From NCBI RefSeq assembly GCF_900128945.1, contig NZ_FQUD01000004.1, positions 62,001 to 126,000 of the forward strand: a DNA stretch of 64,000 nucleotides, given 5' to 3'. The position numbers and the translations under genes are program-made. This stretch comes from Chryseobacterium sp. OV279. GTDB taxonomy: Bacteria; Bacteroidota; Bacteroidia; Flavobacteriales; Weeksellaceae. The notes beneath the pieces were generated by a model. That model was given only the letters and a program-made list of their open reading frames with translations. It was not told the DNA's origin and did not search any database. Below, one piece after another: positions 52,772 to 61,055 of this stretch. Position 1 is the first letter of the stretch. The number at the start of each line of letters is the position of its first letter.

Positions 52772-53527
52772 TCATAAGGTTTTATTTCCTATAATATCAT
52801 TATTTCTGCCCTTTTCATCGGGATACAGGGACGGAAGCGGGTCGCTCTGCCAGAATTCTTTGGTATTGATATCCATCATAGATAAAGCACCTGTGAAAGC
52901 AGCTCCGGTATCCATATTCCAGATGTTGGCTTTATGGGCAGGATGTTTAATTCCGATGTCTATTGTGGGCGTATGCCCGATAAATATCTCGTTGTATAAA
53001 AGCAGTCTTTTCGGATAGAGCTGTGAGTTTCTTTCCAATTTTGTATCCATCGCAACGGCGGTTTCCCAAAGGGTTCTGTCCCAACGGTAATTGCTGGAAT
53101 AGACTTCTTTTTCAGGCCCATGCATAGAGGAATATCCGGCATGGATAAACAGGCGGTTTTCATCATCTACGTGGTAGCTTTTCATCCGTTGGAAAAATTC
53201 AAGATGCAGATCCAGATCTTCCAGTGAATAGTCATTGTAACTGTCTACCGTGCTTTTTCCTCCATTGAACAGCCATACATCAGGACCTTCTCCCAGTGAC
53301 AGCCAGTCTTCGCACCAGGTATCATGGTTCCCTTTGATGAAAATACATTCATGCTTTTCGGAAAGTTCTATTAAAAATTGTATGACTTCTGAAGATTCGC
53401 TCCAGCCGTCTACATAATCTCCGAGAAAAATAAACTGATCTTTTGCTGTAACTTCTGCTCGTTCAAAAACCTGCTGCAAGGCCTTAAAACCTCCGTGAAT
53501 ATCCCCGATTACTAATGTTCTCCCCAT
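52772..53527 (-). CDS. Metallophosphoesterase (calcineurin-like, PrpE/ApaH-like)
   Basis: 251 aa from MGRTLVIGDIHGG; the longer frame would run into the kptA end, and only 1 bp separates this ATG from the kptA stop. Dimetal motifs are GDIHGG (D9, H11), GDYVDG (D37), GNHDTW (N67, H68), IHAGYS and FIGHTP. The family hydrolyses phosphoproteins, dinucleoside tetraphosphates or RNA caps. As last gene of the NAD+/ADP-ribose operon beside KptA, it may process RNA phosphate ends or ADP-ribose phosphate products; this is inference. Confidence 0.88.
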   Translation of the reverse strand: MGRTLVIGDIHGGFKALQQVFERAEVTAKDQFIFLGDYVDGWSESSEVIQFLIELSEKHECIFIKGNHDTWCEDWLSLGEGPDVWLFNGGKSTVDSYNDYSLEDLDLHLEFFQRMKSYHVDDENRLFIHAGYSSMHGPEKEVYSSNYRWDRTLWETAVAMDTKLERNSQLYPKRLLLYNEIFIGHTPTIDIGIKHPAHKANIWNMDTGAAFTGALSMMDINTKEFWQSDPLPSLYPDEKGRNNDIIGNKTL

Positions 53528-53528
53528 C

Positions 53529-54071
53529 TTATTTTGAAATGTATTTTGCATCCACAAAATCTGTCAGCCAGACTTTGTTGGCCGAAAGATAGAAAAGAAT
53601 TCCGTCTTCGTGCATTTCTTTGGTTCTGATGGTCAGAATAACCGGTTTTCCGTGACGAATTCCTACTTTGGTTGCTATTTCTTTGTCTGCACTCAGATGA
53701 ACATGCTGTCTTGCTCTTTTTTCGATTCCGCCGCCCAAAATAGAAGAAATATTCGATTCTGCGGTTCCGTGATACAGGAAATCAGGTGGCTGTGCAGCTT
53801 TCAGGGCCAGATCTATATCAATGGAATGTCCCTGGCTGGCTCTGATCCTCGTTTTGTCTTCATTAAAAGCAAAGCGTTTTTTATTATTGGTTTCCACCAC
53901 TTCTTCCAGCTCTTCGAAGCTGAAATTCATTCTGCCTTTTGCAGATTTTGTAATCAGTTCATTCACCTCTGCCCAACCGTTTTCATCCAGTGTCAGCTGA
54001 ATGGTCTCCGGTTGATGTCTCAGAATAAGGCTTAGAAATTTGCTTATTCTTTTGTTTTCTATTTCGTTCAT
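53529..54071 (-). CDS. kptA: RNA 2'-phosphotransferase (Tpt1/KptA)
   Basis: 180 aa. Conserved motifs are LSLILRHQP (R18, H19), NKKRFAF (R66), RIRASQGHS (about 75-83), YHGT (100-103) and RARQHVHLS (R121 region). These correspond to the catalytic Arg-His-Arg-Arg set. The enzyme moves an internal RNA 2'-phosphate to NAD+, giving ADP-ribose 1'',2''-cyclic phosphate and nicotinamide. Bacteria lack the yeast tRNA-splicing route, so its substrate here is unknown. It lies 12 bp after the ADP-ribosylglycohydrolase gene. Confidence 0.95.
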   Translation of the reverse strand: MNEIENKRISKFLSLILRHQPETIQLTLDENGWAEVNELITKSAKGRMNFSFEELEEVVETNNKKRFAFNEDKTRIRASQGHSIDIDLALKAAQPPDFLYHGTAESNISSILGGGIEKRARQHVHLSADKEIATKVGIRHGKPVILTIRTKEMHEDGILFYLSANKVWLTDFVDAKYISK

Positions 54072-54083
54072 GTTTTTTTGTCT

Positions 54084-55025
54084 TTAATTCATTAATTTTT
54101 TCTGAAGCTTTTCACATAAAACTTCAATATCATCTTTTCTTACCAGTTCGGAAACCCATTCTTCTGGAATGTTTTCAAATCCATAATAGATCCCTGCAAG
54201 CCCTCCTGTGATGGCTCCGGTGGTATCTGTATCTTCTCCTAAATTCACTGCCTTTAATACTGCTTCAGCATAGGTTTCAGAGTTGAGAAAACACCAAATG
54301 GAAGCTTCTAAGCTGTGGAGGACGTAGCCGCCACTTTTAATCTCTTCTTCCGGATAGGTTGAAATATCATTCTTTAAAACGCGATGAAAAAGTTCAATCT
54401 CTTTAGGGTTAAATTCTTTAATACCAGCGTATTCCAAAGCTTCTTTCTGCATATGCGTGTAAGATTCTTTTTTACTTTTCCCTTTAATAAGTTCTATGGC
54501 GAAAACCACATACATGAAGCATGCAAAAACAGAACGGAAATGTCCGTGGGTTATGGCAGAAACTTCCTTAACCGTTTGATACAGTTTCTCAATATCCTCT
54601 TCATCTTTAAGATAAAAAGCCAAGGGAAGAGTTCTCATCAAAGAGCCATTCCCATTATCTTCTTCAAAAATATTTCCTGAAAACCTTGCGCTTTCTCCTT
54701 TGATCAATCGCGCAATGGAATGTCTTGTTGTTCCTCCGATGTCAAAAAGTTTTCCGTGAGCCGTCCAGTGTCCATATTTATTCCATTTTACAAAACTCTG
54801 TCCGATCTTCTCCAGATCATAGCCTTTTGTGAGTACATCAGCAATACAAAGCGTTAATGAACTGTCATCACTCCATGTTCCTTTCGGCTGGTTCCAGGAC
54901 ATATATGCCAGATAACCGGTAACGGGAAACCTCTTTAAATCTTCTCTTCTCTTAAATTCTACAGGAACTCCAAGCGCATCACCGATACACACTCCAAAAA
55001 TTCCGGCTTTGACTGCGTTTTCCAT
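54084..55025 (-). CDS. ADP-ribosylglycohydrolase family protein (DraG/ARH-like)
   Basis: 313 aa, all-helical ARH fold. The dimetal site motifs are GDALGVPVEF (about 15-24), WSDDSSLTLC (D53, D54, S55) and GEDTDTTGAITGGLAGIYYG near the C-terminus. It should hydrolyse ADP-ribose from modified side chains or from small ADP-ribosyl adducts. The start overlaps the Sir2 stop by one base. It has 12 bp to kptA, consistent with one polycistron. Confidence 0.93.
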   Translation of the reverse strand: MENAVKAGIFGVCIGDALGVPVEFKRREDLKRFPVTGYLAYMSWNQPKGTWSDDSSLTLCIADVLTKGYDLEKIGQSFVKWNKYGHWTAHGKLFDIGGTTRHSIARLIKGESARFSGNIFEEDNGNGSLMRTLPLAFYLKDEEDIEKLYQTVKEVSAITHGHFRSVFACFMYVVFAIELIKGKSKKESYTHMQKEALEYAGIKEFNPKEIELFHRVLKNDISTYPEEEIKSGGYVLHSLEASIWCFLNSETYAEAVLKAVNLGEDTDTTGAITGGLAGIYYGFENIPEEWVSELVRKDDIEVLCEKLQKKLMN

Positions 55026-55711
55026 TATGCTAAATTGACAAGTTTATCAAACAGCAATTTCATTCCTTTGGTTGCGGATTCTTTCATCACTACGGCTCTT
55101 TGTCCGTATCCGAATCCGGTTTCGTTGGGATTGATGACTACCAGCAGACAGTCGTCTTTGATCTCATGGATCAGCCCTGCCGCGGGATATACCTGCAGAG
55201 AAGTTCCGATCACCACAAGAATGTCCGCTTCTTTCACCTTTTCCTGCGCCGTTTTGTATAAAGGAACATCTTCTCCAAGCCACACGATAAACGGTCTTAA
55301 CTGAGCGCCATCTTCCGCTTTGTCACCGATCTTGATGTCTCCTTTTTCCTCATAGATCAGGTTTTTATTGTTGCACGAGCAAGACTTGAACAGCTCTCCG
55401 TGAATATGAAGGATATTGGTAGATCCCGCTCTTTCATGCAGGTCATCTATATTTTGCGTAATGATCTGAACATCAAAATGTTTTTCAAGTTCCGCGACCA
55501 ATCGATGAGCTTCATTCGGTTCAACTTCATGAAGCTGTCTTCTTCTCTGGTTGTAAAATTCCAGCACAAGCTCCCTGTCTTTTCTCCATCCTTCCGGACT
55601 GGCTACATCAGTTATATTATGATTTTCCCAGAGACCATCTCCGTCTCTGAATGTTTTTATTCCACTTTCGGCGCTGATTCCTGCACCGCTTAATATGGTT
55701 AGTTTTTTCAT
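55025..55711 (-). CDS. cobB: Sir2-family NAD-dependent protein deacylase (class III, CobB-like)
   Basis: 228 aa. NAD site: GAGISAESGIKTFRDGDGLW (about 9-28) and TQNIDDLHERAG (about 85-96); catalytic H104 in HIHGEL. FYNQRRRQL has Y53 and R56, the Tyr-Arg pair that gives class III enzymes affinity for succinyl and malonyl lysine. The zinc module is reduced: C111 and C113 remain, but the second Cys pair is absent. Products are nicotinamide and O-acyl-ADP-ribose, which the macrodomain hydrolase encoded 4 bp upstream could recycle. Confidence 0.9.
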   Translation of the reverse strand: MKKLTILSGAGISAESGIKTFRDGDGLWENHNITDVASPEGWRKDRELVLEFYNQRRRQLHEVEPNEAHRLVAELEKHFDVQIITQNIDDLHERAGSTNILHIHGELFKSCSCNNKNLIYEEKGDIKIGDKAEDGAQLRPFIVWLGEDVPLYKTAQEKVKEADILVVIGTSLQVYPAAGLIHEIKDDCLLVVINPNETGFGYGQRAVVMKESATKGMKLLFDKLVNLA

Positions 55712-55715
55712 TGTT

Positions 55716-56222
55716 TTAATCTAATAATTTTTTGTAAATCTTTTCATTGTCATCATCAAAGCAGACAAAAATAACTTTCTCAATGCTATCTGACTGAAAA
55801 TTCTGTACTGTTTCTACAGCTATTTTACCAGCCAGTTCTTTTGGAAACTTATAAATTCCCGTACTGATATTCGGGAAAGCAATGGTTTTAACACCCAAAC
55901 TTTCCGCCAGTTGTAAGGAATTTCTATAACAGTCTTCCAAAAGCTTTGAGCTTTTATCTTCTTCTCCGTTCCAAACAGGTCCTACGGTGTGAATCACATA
56001 TTTTGCAGAAAGATTTCCCGCTGATGTAACCACAGCTTCTCCGGTCTTACATTTCCCTTGTCTGTTTCTGATCTGGATACATTCTTCAAGGATCTGCTTT
56101 CCACCAGCACGATGAATAGCTCCATCTACTCCACCACCGCCTAGCAGTGATGAATTGGCAGCGTTGACGATAGCGTCTGCGGGTATTTTTGTGATGTCTC
56201 CTTTTGTTAATTTAATCTCCAT
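55716..56222 (-). CDS. MacroD-type macro domain hydrolase (O-acetyl-ADP-ribose deacetylase-like)
   Basis: 168 aa from MEIKLTKGDITKI; the upstream Met extension lacks conservation. Signatures are GDITKIPADAIVNAANSSLLGGGGVDGAIHRAGG (D9; Asn pair 19-23; GGGGVDGAIH at 29-38), VIHTVGPVW and FPNISTGIYKFP. This is the YmdB/MacroD1 subtype, which removes ADP-ribose esters and O-acetyl groups from ADP-ribose. It sits 4 bp before the sirtuin gene, whose product it can hydrolyse. Confidence 0.93.
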   Translation of the reverse strand: MEIKLTKGDITKIPADAIVNAANSSLLGGGGVDGAIHRAGGKQILEECIQIRNRQGKCKTGEAVVTSAGNLSAKYVIHTVGPVWNGEEDKSSKLLEDCYRNSLQLAESLGVKTIAFPNISTGIYKFPKELAGKIAVETVQNFQSDSIEKVIFVCFDDDNEKIYKKLLD

Positions 56223-56276
56223 AAAATATATTTTACCCAAGCTTTACCCAAGTCACATTTCTAGTATTTTTTAATT

Positions 56277-56885
56277 TTAGAATCCATTTTCTTCATAAAA
56301 ATCATCTCTTTCCTGTTTTTCAATTGCTTTATGATCCTCCCGTGGAAAATCATAATTATTGATCAATATTTCTAAGTCAAAATCAGTCATCTGAGGGAAA
56401 AATAATTGGGTAATCACTTTATTTAATCTTTCCACAAGTACATCTATATCCTTAATACTATCAATAACTAATCTTTTTGAAACTCTTTCATCGACGGGCA
56501 CTTTTCCCATCATCCAAACTCCTCCAAAAAAATCCTCAAGCAATTCAATATACCTTGTTCTAAAATAAATAATCCTTGAAATAATCTCTCTAAGATCTCT
56601 ATTTTTGATATCTTCTACAGTATAAAAACCGTCAATACTAGATTGTACCGCTTCTATTATACCTTCCGAAAACTGATAGTCTTTATATTCATTAATAAAT
56701 TCAAGATCACAGAAACATTTTTTACCTCTAATTTCAATTCCAATAGAGGCAAAAACTGCACAGATCCTCTTAAATTTGAGTTGAGTTGACGGTAACATTT
56801 TTGTAGGATCATCAGTAAAAACATATCGGAACAGTAATAATAATTCTAGAATTTCTATAGTGATCTCTTCTCTTGTAATTTTCAT
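56277..56885 (-). CDS. Unknown 202-aa protein in the NAD+/ADP-ribose operon
   Basis: Not recognised. Mostly helical and acidic, with no signal peptide. An N-terminal helix (EEITIEILELLLLFRYVF, about 5-22) precedes FKRICAVFASIGIEIRGKKCFCD. The C-terminal half has long amphipathic helices (DLREIISRIIYFRTRYIELLED; DVLVERLNKVITQLFF). It is more AT-rich and uses more AAT/ATA-type codons than its neighbours. Gaps of 79 and 54 bp on either side are larger than most in the operon, so it may be a later insertion between the two macrodomain genes. Confidence 0.6.
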   Translation of the reverse strand: MKITREEITIEILELLLLFRYVFTDDPTKMLPSTQLKFKRICAVFASIGIEIRGKKCFCDLEFINEYKDYQFSEGIIEAVQSSIDGFYTVEDIKNRDLREIISRIIYFRTRYIELLEDFFGGVWMMGKVPVDERVSKRLVIDSIKDIDVLVERLNKVITQLFFPQMTDFDLEILINNYDFPREDHKAIEKQERDDFYEENGF

Positions 56886-56964
56886 TTTATCTCTGTACGT
56901 AATTTTAACAAATTTTCATTTTTAGCAAAAACGGCAAACACAACTCTTTTAAATTTTTTTTATA

Positions 56965-57438
56965 TTATTCAAAGTCATAAACATATACCGGGATACTATT
57001 TCTGACTAATGTTTTTTCAATAATGAGCTCCATCACATCCCATTTTCCTCCTGCTAAGCCACAGCCAATTCTCGGCATATGTACTTCTGCATTAAGTTTT
57101 AAAGCTTCAAGAGCTAGTTTTTCCAAACATTTTTCTACAGCTTCGTATCTAATCGGTGGGATTCCGTTGGAGTTGGTTATAATTTTATGCTGCCCAATCA
57201 TATTGCAAACCCAAATATCCTTTTCAACCTGTACCATCTGGATTTCTCCAAGATTAAACCTCTCCCCACTTTTAAACCATTCCCGATAATCTTTCTCAGG
57301 TTGCTTCCATCTTTTAGAAATCGCCATAACAAAACCTTTTCCCCAACCTCCTATATTATTACAGATATGAATGATGATCTTATTTCCTTCGGATTGAGGA
57401 TTGGTCGCATCTCCTTTTAAATAGTGTATCTCTTTCAT
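56965..57438 (-). CDS. Second macro domain protein (ALC1/TARG1-like subtype)
   Basis: 157 aa. KGDATNPQSEGNKIIIHICNNIGGWGKGFVMAISKRW is the GDxxxP...HxxNxxGxWGxGF pattern of the Appr-1''-p-processing macrodomains, distinct from the MacroD type encoded at 55716. HMPRIGCGLAGGKWDVME matches the second phosphate loop. Proteins of this subtype bind or hydrolyse ADP-ribose-1''-phosphate or ADP-ribosyl esters. KptA in the same operon produces a cyclic form of ADP-ribose phosphate, a natural input. Confidence 0.88.
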   Translation of the reverse strand: MKEIHYLKGDATNPQSEGNKIIIHICNNIGGWGKGFVMAISKRWKQPEKDYREWFKSGERFNLGEIQMVQVEKDIWVCNMIGQHKIITNSNGIPPIRYEAVEKCLEKLALEALKLNAEVHMPRIGCGLAGGKWDVMELIIEKTLVRNSIPVYVYDFE

Positions 57439-57489
57439 TCGTTCTGTAGCTTTAAGTCAAGAGGGATTGTTTTCATAGTTTTTGTTTTT

Positions 57490-58086
57490 TTAAATAATCG
57501 CTCCTATTTTGTGAGCCAGTTCAGCCTGCAATGGATACAATTTTTCAATGGGTAACAGTTTTTTTGCTTTATCATATTCTCCTGATTTGGTAAAATTTAA
57601 GATCTTTTTGACCAAAGGCGTATAATCTTCAATTTTAACGATCCATTCATTATTAAATTCTTCAATCAGATACCGGCTGATGCCTACCTGAATGGAACGG
57701 TATTCCAGTTTATTCCCTTTAATATTCCTTTCCGGATCCCACTGTACATACACCTCAGCCTTTTCAAAGTCTTTTTCCCAGGTTCCGGGATCGGGATACA
57801 CCCTTTTTTCGGGAGAAGTTAAAATGGCTTTGCTGAGCGCTTTTTCCCATGCTTCTCGTTTGATATGGATGGCCAGCGTACATTCCTGTCCGGATTTTTG
57901 TCCGTAATTACTCCTTTCCATCATCCAGAGAAAAGAAGGCTTGATCCACGTCATCCTGTTGAATGAAAAAGGAGCAGAAAACTTCTGATTCATCACGGCA
58001 GATTTTGCAATCTGCTCATTGTATGACTGGTATATCACAATCGTATCTCTGCTGTAATCTGCTCTTATTTCAAATTCTTTCATCAT
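57490..58086 (-). CDS. DUF4291 family protein
   Basis: 198 aa. It starts EIRADYSRDTIVIYQSYN and has NRMTWIKPSFLWMMERSNYG and LEYRSIQVGISRYLIEEFNNEWIVKIEDYT, diagnostic of DUF4291. It is compact alpha/beta and cytoplasmic, with conserved Arg, Tyr and Trp residues that could form a nucleotide pocket. Function is not established. Its placement between a PurA-like enzyme and a macrodomain suggests a role with NAD+, ADP-ribose or RNA; it could be the missing ADP-ribosyl-transferring component, but the sequence shows no proven motif. Confidence 0.78.
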   Translation of the reverse strand: MMKEFEIRADYSRDTIVIYQSYNEQIAKSAVMNQKFSAPFSFNRMTWIKPSFLWMMERSNYGQKSGQECTLAIHIKREAWEKALSKAILTSPEKRVYPDPGTWEKDFEKAEVYVQWDPERNIKGNKLEYRSIQVGISRYLIEEFNNEWIVKIEDYTPLVKKILNFTKSGEYDKAKKLLPIEKLYPLQAELAHKIGAII

Positions 58087-58138
58087 CGTATTGGTATTCG
58101 GCTCCTTTCTGCCATTAAATATAAAACCATTATTTGGT

Positions 58139-59209
58139 TTAAAAAATTGGTTTAAAGTCTTTTGAAAACGGAGAATAGGATCCGTAGACTTTATTAAATT
58201 TTGTTTTTAAACTTTCTATTTTAAATTGCTCTTCGGTCTGATCAAGACACGTAACAACCAGATTTTTTTGTGTGGCTGAACCGTAAGCGCCATCCAAAAG
58301 AAGGGCATAATTCAGCAGATCATAATCCAGTTCTCCAAAACGAAGTTCTTTCTGATAATCATTAAAGACACAGCTTTCCTCTTCATTATTCTTCAGGAGT
58401 AATTCCTTTTCACTGCTCATCCAGCCACTTCCGTGACGGGTTGAGTAATTTCTGGTCACATAATACATTTCAATAGCCTCTATTTTCAAAAGCCTGCAGA
58501 TCTCAAAAGCATTTTTTGAAGTGGTATTCGCGTAGGTCACATTCGGAAATACGCCGTGATCCATATCCAGAAGAATTCCCTGACTGCCTTCAAAAATGAG
58601 GTTTTCAAATGAATTCAGAAAGGTATAATCATCTATTTTCCAATCGATCTGATCTACCGCATTCAAAAAGTCACGCATCGCTTCTTCCAGCTGATCTCCA
58701 TCCATAAAACCATAGTAATAGGCTATTCCTTTCAATTTCTCGATCAGCATTGATCTTGGAGCAATTAAATCAGCAGCAAATAGTTTATACGGGCTTTCGT
58801 GTCTTTTCATCGTCGCTCCTATTCCTTTTCCACAGGTTCCGTGCTCCAGATTTTTCGCATTGGTTCTGTTTTGCCAGACATCAAACGGAGTGGTGACTTT
58901 TGCTAACGGATGAATATGCAGTTCCGTATTTCCGTTTTTCTCCATTAATTCCTTTCTTTCATTGAATAAAAATACAGGATGAATGGTGCAGTGTTCCGTA
59001 AAATAAGACGGCAACCCACGCAGGGCTCCACTCGCAAAACTGGAATGAATGTGCTTTTTACCATCAATCATTACCGTATGCGCTGCCTGCTGCCCTCCTG
59101 AAAACCTGATGACAACAGACTCCGGGTTTTGTTGCGCGAGAAAATCTGTAGTGATTCCCTTTCCTTCATCACCAAAACCCAAGCCTATTACTATTTGTGC
59201 CTTTTTCAT
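58139..59209 (-). CDS. Adenylosuccinate-synthetase-like protein (short PurA paralog)
   Basis: 356 aa against about 430 for PurA. Conserved PurA features are GFGDEGKG (11-18; Asp and P-loop-like), GGQQAAHTV (H44), EHGTCGKGIGATMKRHE, FEGSQGILLDMDHGVFPNVTYANTT and NYSTRHGSGW. The C-terminal guanine-recognition region is shortened and altered: QKNLVVTCLDQ replaces the usual TKLDVL-like motif. The mechanism should be NTP-driven phosphorylation of a purine 6-oxo group followed by amino-group addition, but nucleotide and acceptor may differ. It lies 3 bp after the VWA gene. Confidence 0.85.
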   Translation of the reverse strand: MKKAQIVIGLGFGDEGKGITTDFLAQQNPESVVIRFSGGQQAAHTVMIDGKKHIHSSFASGALRGLPSYFTEHCTIHPVFLFNERKELMEKNGNTELHIHPLAKVTTPFDVWQNRTNAKNLEHGTCGKGIGATMKRHESPYKLFAADLIAPRSMLIEKLKGIAYYYGFMDGDQLEEAMRDFLNAVDQIDWKIDDYTFLNSFENLIFEGSQGILLDMDHGVFPNVTYANTTSKNAFEICRLLKIEAIEMYYVTRNYSTRHGSGWMSSEKELLLKNNEEESCVFNDYQKELRFGELDYDLLNYALLLDGAYGSATQKNLVVTCLDQTEEQFKIESLKTKFNKVYGSYSPFSKDFKPIF

Positions 59210-59212
59210 GAC

Positions 59213-60067
59213 TTAAAACATTTGAATATGATCCAACCCTTCTCCTTCTGTTGGTCTGAACGTTTCATTTTTAAACCGGTCGCAGATGACTCCTTTTATA
59301 ACATTGGGAATGTCTCTGTGATCAGCTATTGATAAACAGTTTTGTCCTAATATTTCCTTCCAGCCACTATCTGCTCTCATCGCCTGATCAGAATGCAGAA
59401 CATTGATGTGATACACTTCGTATCGCTTTTTCGCTTCTTCCAGTAACTCAAAATGTGTGTAAGTATGCTGCCCCGCTCCCATAATTTCCCTGATCGCGGA
59501 CGCTGGAAGTGTTTTTAAACAGGGTTCGTCTCCTACCGTAAACAAAATCCCTTTCTGGTTTCTCTTTTCAAACGCATCGGTTCTCGTATGGAAAGCGGCA
59601 AAGTACCATGCCAACAGATAACTTTCTCCTGCATTTCCGCCACCGCCGGATTCAATATAAGTACGCGTCAGCCACATATCCAGCTCCTCATCGCCTGATT
59701 CAAACTGCCCGACCTGCAAAGGAAAGGCGTCACATTCATGGTCTCCGATTCCTAAAAATAAAAGTGCCGGATCCGGAACCCCTCCCTGGATAATTCCCCC
59801 CATTAATTTAGGAAGTCCTTCTTTAATAAGTTCGTGCGGAATATGTCCCATACTTCCCGTCACATCCAATCCTAAAATGATAGGAACTGAATTCGGGTGT
59901 ACGGAAGAATCTCTCGCCTCTCTGAAAGAAATTCCTTTAGGGTTCATAGATTCATGAGCTCTTCTTTCTGCATTCTGAGTGAAAATTTCACCTGCGGATT
60001 TAGATCCGTAACCTGCCTTTCTTGCTCTGTCAAAACGAGCATCCATATCGTATCTTGTACTTCCCAT
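59213..60067 (-). CDS. VWA-domain protein with MIDAS motif
   Basis: 284 aa, cytoplasmic. A von Willebrand A domain (about 60-245) has the MIDAS sequence LDVTGSMG (D68, T70, S72), a variant of DxSxS that binds Mg2+. GGGGNAGESY and FTVGDEPCLKTLPAS supply further metal-loop residues. The N-terminus (RYDMDARFDRARKAGYG) is basic and conserved-looking. VWA proteins usually act in protein assembly with a partner; the coiled-coil protein 2 bp upstream is the likely partner. Confidence 0.85.
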   Translation of the reverse strand: MGSTRYDMDARFDRARKAGYGSKSAGEIFTQNAERRAHESMNPKGISFREARDSSVHPNSVPIILGLDVTGSMGHIPHELIKEGLPKLMGGIIQGGVPDPALLFLGIGDHECDAFPLQVGQFESGDEELDMWLTRTYIESGGGGNAGESYLLAWYFAAFHTRTDAFEKRNQKGILFTVGDEPCLKTLPASAIREIMGAGQHTYTHFELLEEAKKRYEVYHINVLHSDQAMRADSGWKEILGQNCLSIADHRDIPNVIKGVICDRFKNETFRPTEGEGLDHIQMF

Positions 60068-60069
60068 AA

Positions 60070-60405
60070 TTAAAATGTTTTACCGAATAAATATTCAAAT
60101 CTCTTAACAGCGACTTCTAATTGAATATTTAAATTTCTGATGGTTAATGAATATTCTAAATCTTTCTGAACAAATGCTTCCGGCTGAAAATCAGCAAATG
60201 TCAAGCTGTTCCTGTCTAAAGGACTGATATCGATGAGCCCTTCCTGCTCGCGCTCCAGCCGCTTTATTTTCAGTTCAATGTCTTCCACCCTGCGCCTGTA
60301 AATCAATTCGGAATCTGCTCCGATGGTACGTGCACGGTCTTCTCTGATCTGGTCATTGTTTCTCTGTAATGACTCGATGAATCTCGGTTTTAGTTCGTCT
60401 TCCAT
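60070..60405 (-). CDS. Coiled-coil protein paired with the VWA protein (111 aa)
   Basis: Start chosen at MEDELKPRFIESLQ because the upstream frame crosses into the gap after the oxygenase gene. A central coiled coil (about 30-65; IYRRRVEDIELKIKRLEREQEGL) is followed by LTFADFQPEAFVQKDLEYSLTIRNLNIQLEVAVKRFEYLFG. No enzyme motif. The stop lies 2 bp before the VWA ATG, so the two are almost surely cotranslated and probably interact. Confidence 0.7.
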   Translation of the reverse strand: MEDELKPRFIESLQRNNDQIREDRARTIGADSELIYRRRVEDIELKIKRLEREQEGLIDISPLDRNSLTFADFQPEAFVQKDLEYSLTIRNLNIQLEVAVKRFEYLFGKTF

Positions 60406-60476
60406 CTTTTTATTGTTTTGTGTTGTTTTTACGCTAATTAAAAAAGACATAGTAATGCTTATCCTTTTACAGATTA

Positions 60477-61025
60477 CTACTTATTGGAATACATCACATC
60501 CGTTCTCAAAACGTATTTATTTCCGCTTATCAGGGTTTTCCCTTCATGTCTTACCGGATGATAAAAAACCAATGCTGATCCTTTTTTCGGAGCTACGGTG
60601 AATAGGTTTTGAAATTCAGTTTCTCCGCCTTCAAAATCGTCATTCAGATAGATCATGAATGTATAGAAACTTTTTTCATTTTCATTCCGGATATAGCTTC
60701 CGTCCCTGTGCATTTTGAACCGCTGTCCCGGAGAATATTTATAAACCCTCAACATTTCATTAAAATTCTGAAGCTTATAGTTCTCATGTTCCTGAGGAAG
60801 AAATTCTGCTGCTTTTTTGAAAAGATCTTCTGCTAACTCGTTATCAAAAACCATCAGTCGATCATTGTTCCGAATCCCTTTGCTCATCATCTGGCGGCCA
60901 TTCATATTAATCTTTGCTTCTTCAAATACCTTTTCCTGAGCCATTGCAATATAGTCATCACAGGCAGCGGAAGTCAGGAAATCTTCGATCAGAAATATCT
61001 GTGGGTGTAGTTCTATCTTTTCCAT
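60477..61025 (-). CDS. 2OG-Fe(II) oxygenase (prolyl-4-hydroxylase-like)
   Basis: 182-aa double-stranded beta-helix dioxygenase. The Fe(II) triad is H106, D108 (KMHRDGSY) and H160 (PVRHEGK); R174 (YVLRTD) binds 2-oxoglutarate. MIYLNDDFEGGETEF is the family strand pattern. Substrates in this family are protein Pro/Lys or nucleic-acid bases. In an ADP-ribose operon it might act on modified bases or proteins; no direct evidence. It lies 30 bp after the NADAR gene. Confidence 0.93.
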   Translation of the reverse strand: MEKIELHPQIFLIEDFLTSAACDDYIAMAQEKVFEEAKINMNGRQMMSKGIRNNDRLMVFDNELAEDLFKKAAEFLPQEHENYKLQNFNEMLRVYKYSPGQRFKMHRDGSYIRNENEKSFYTFMIYLNDDFEGGETEFQNLFTVAPKKGSALVFYHPVRHEGKTLISGNKYVLRTDVMYSNK

Positions 61026-61055
61026 AATACTATTTTGTGTTTAGTGACTGTGTTT

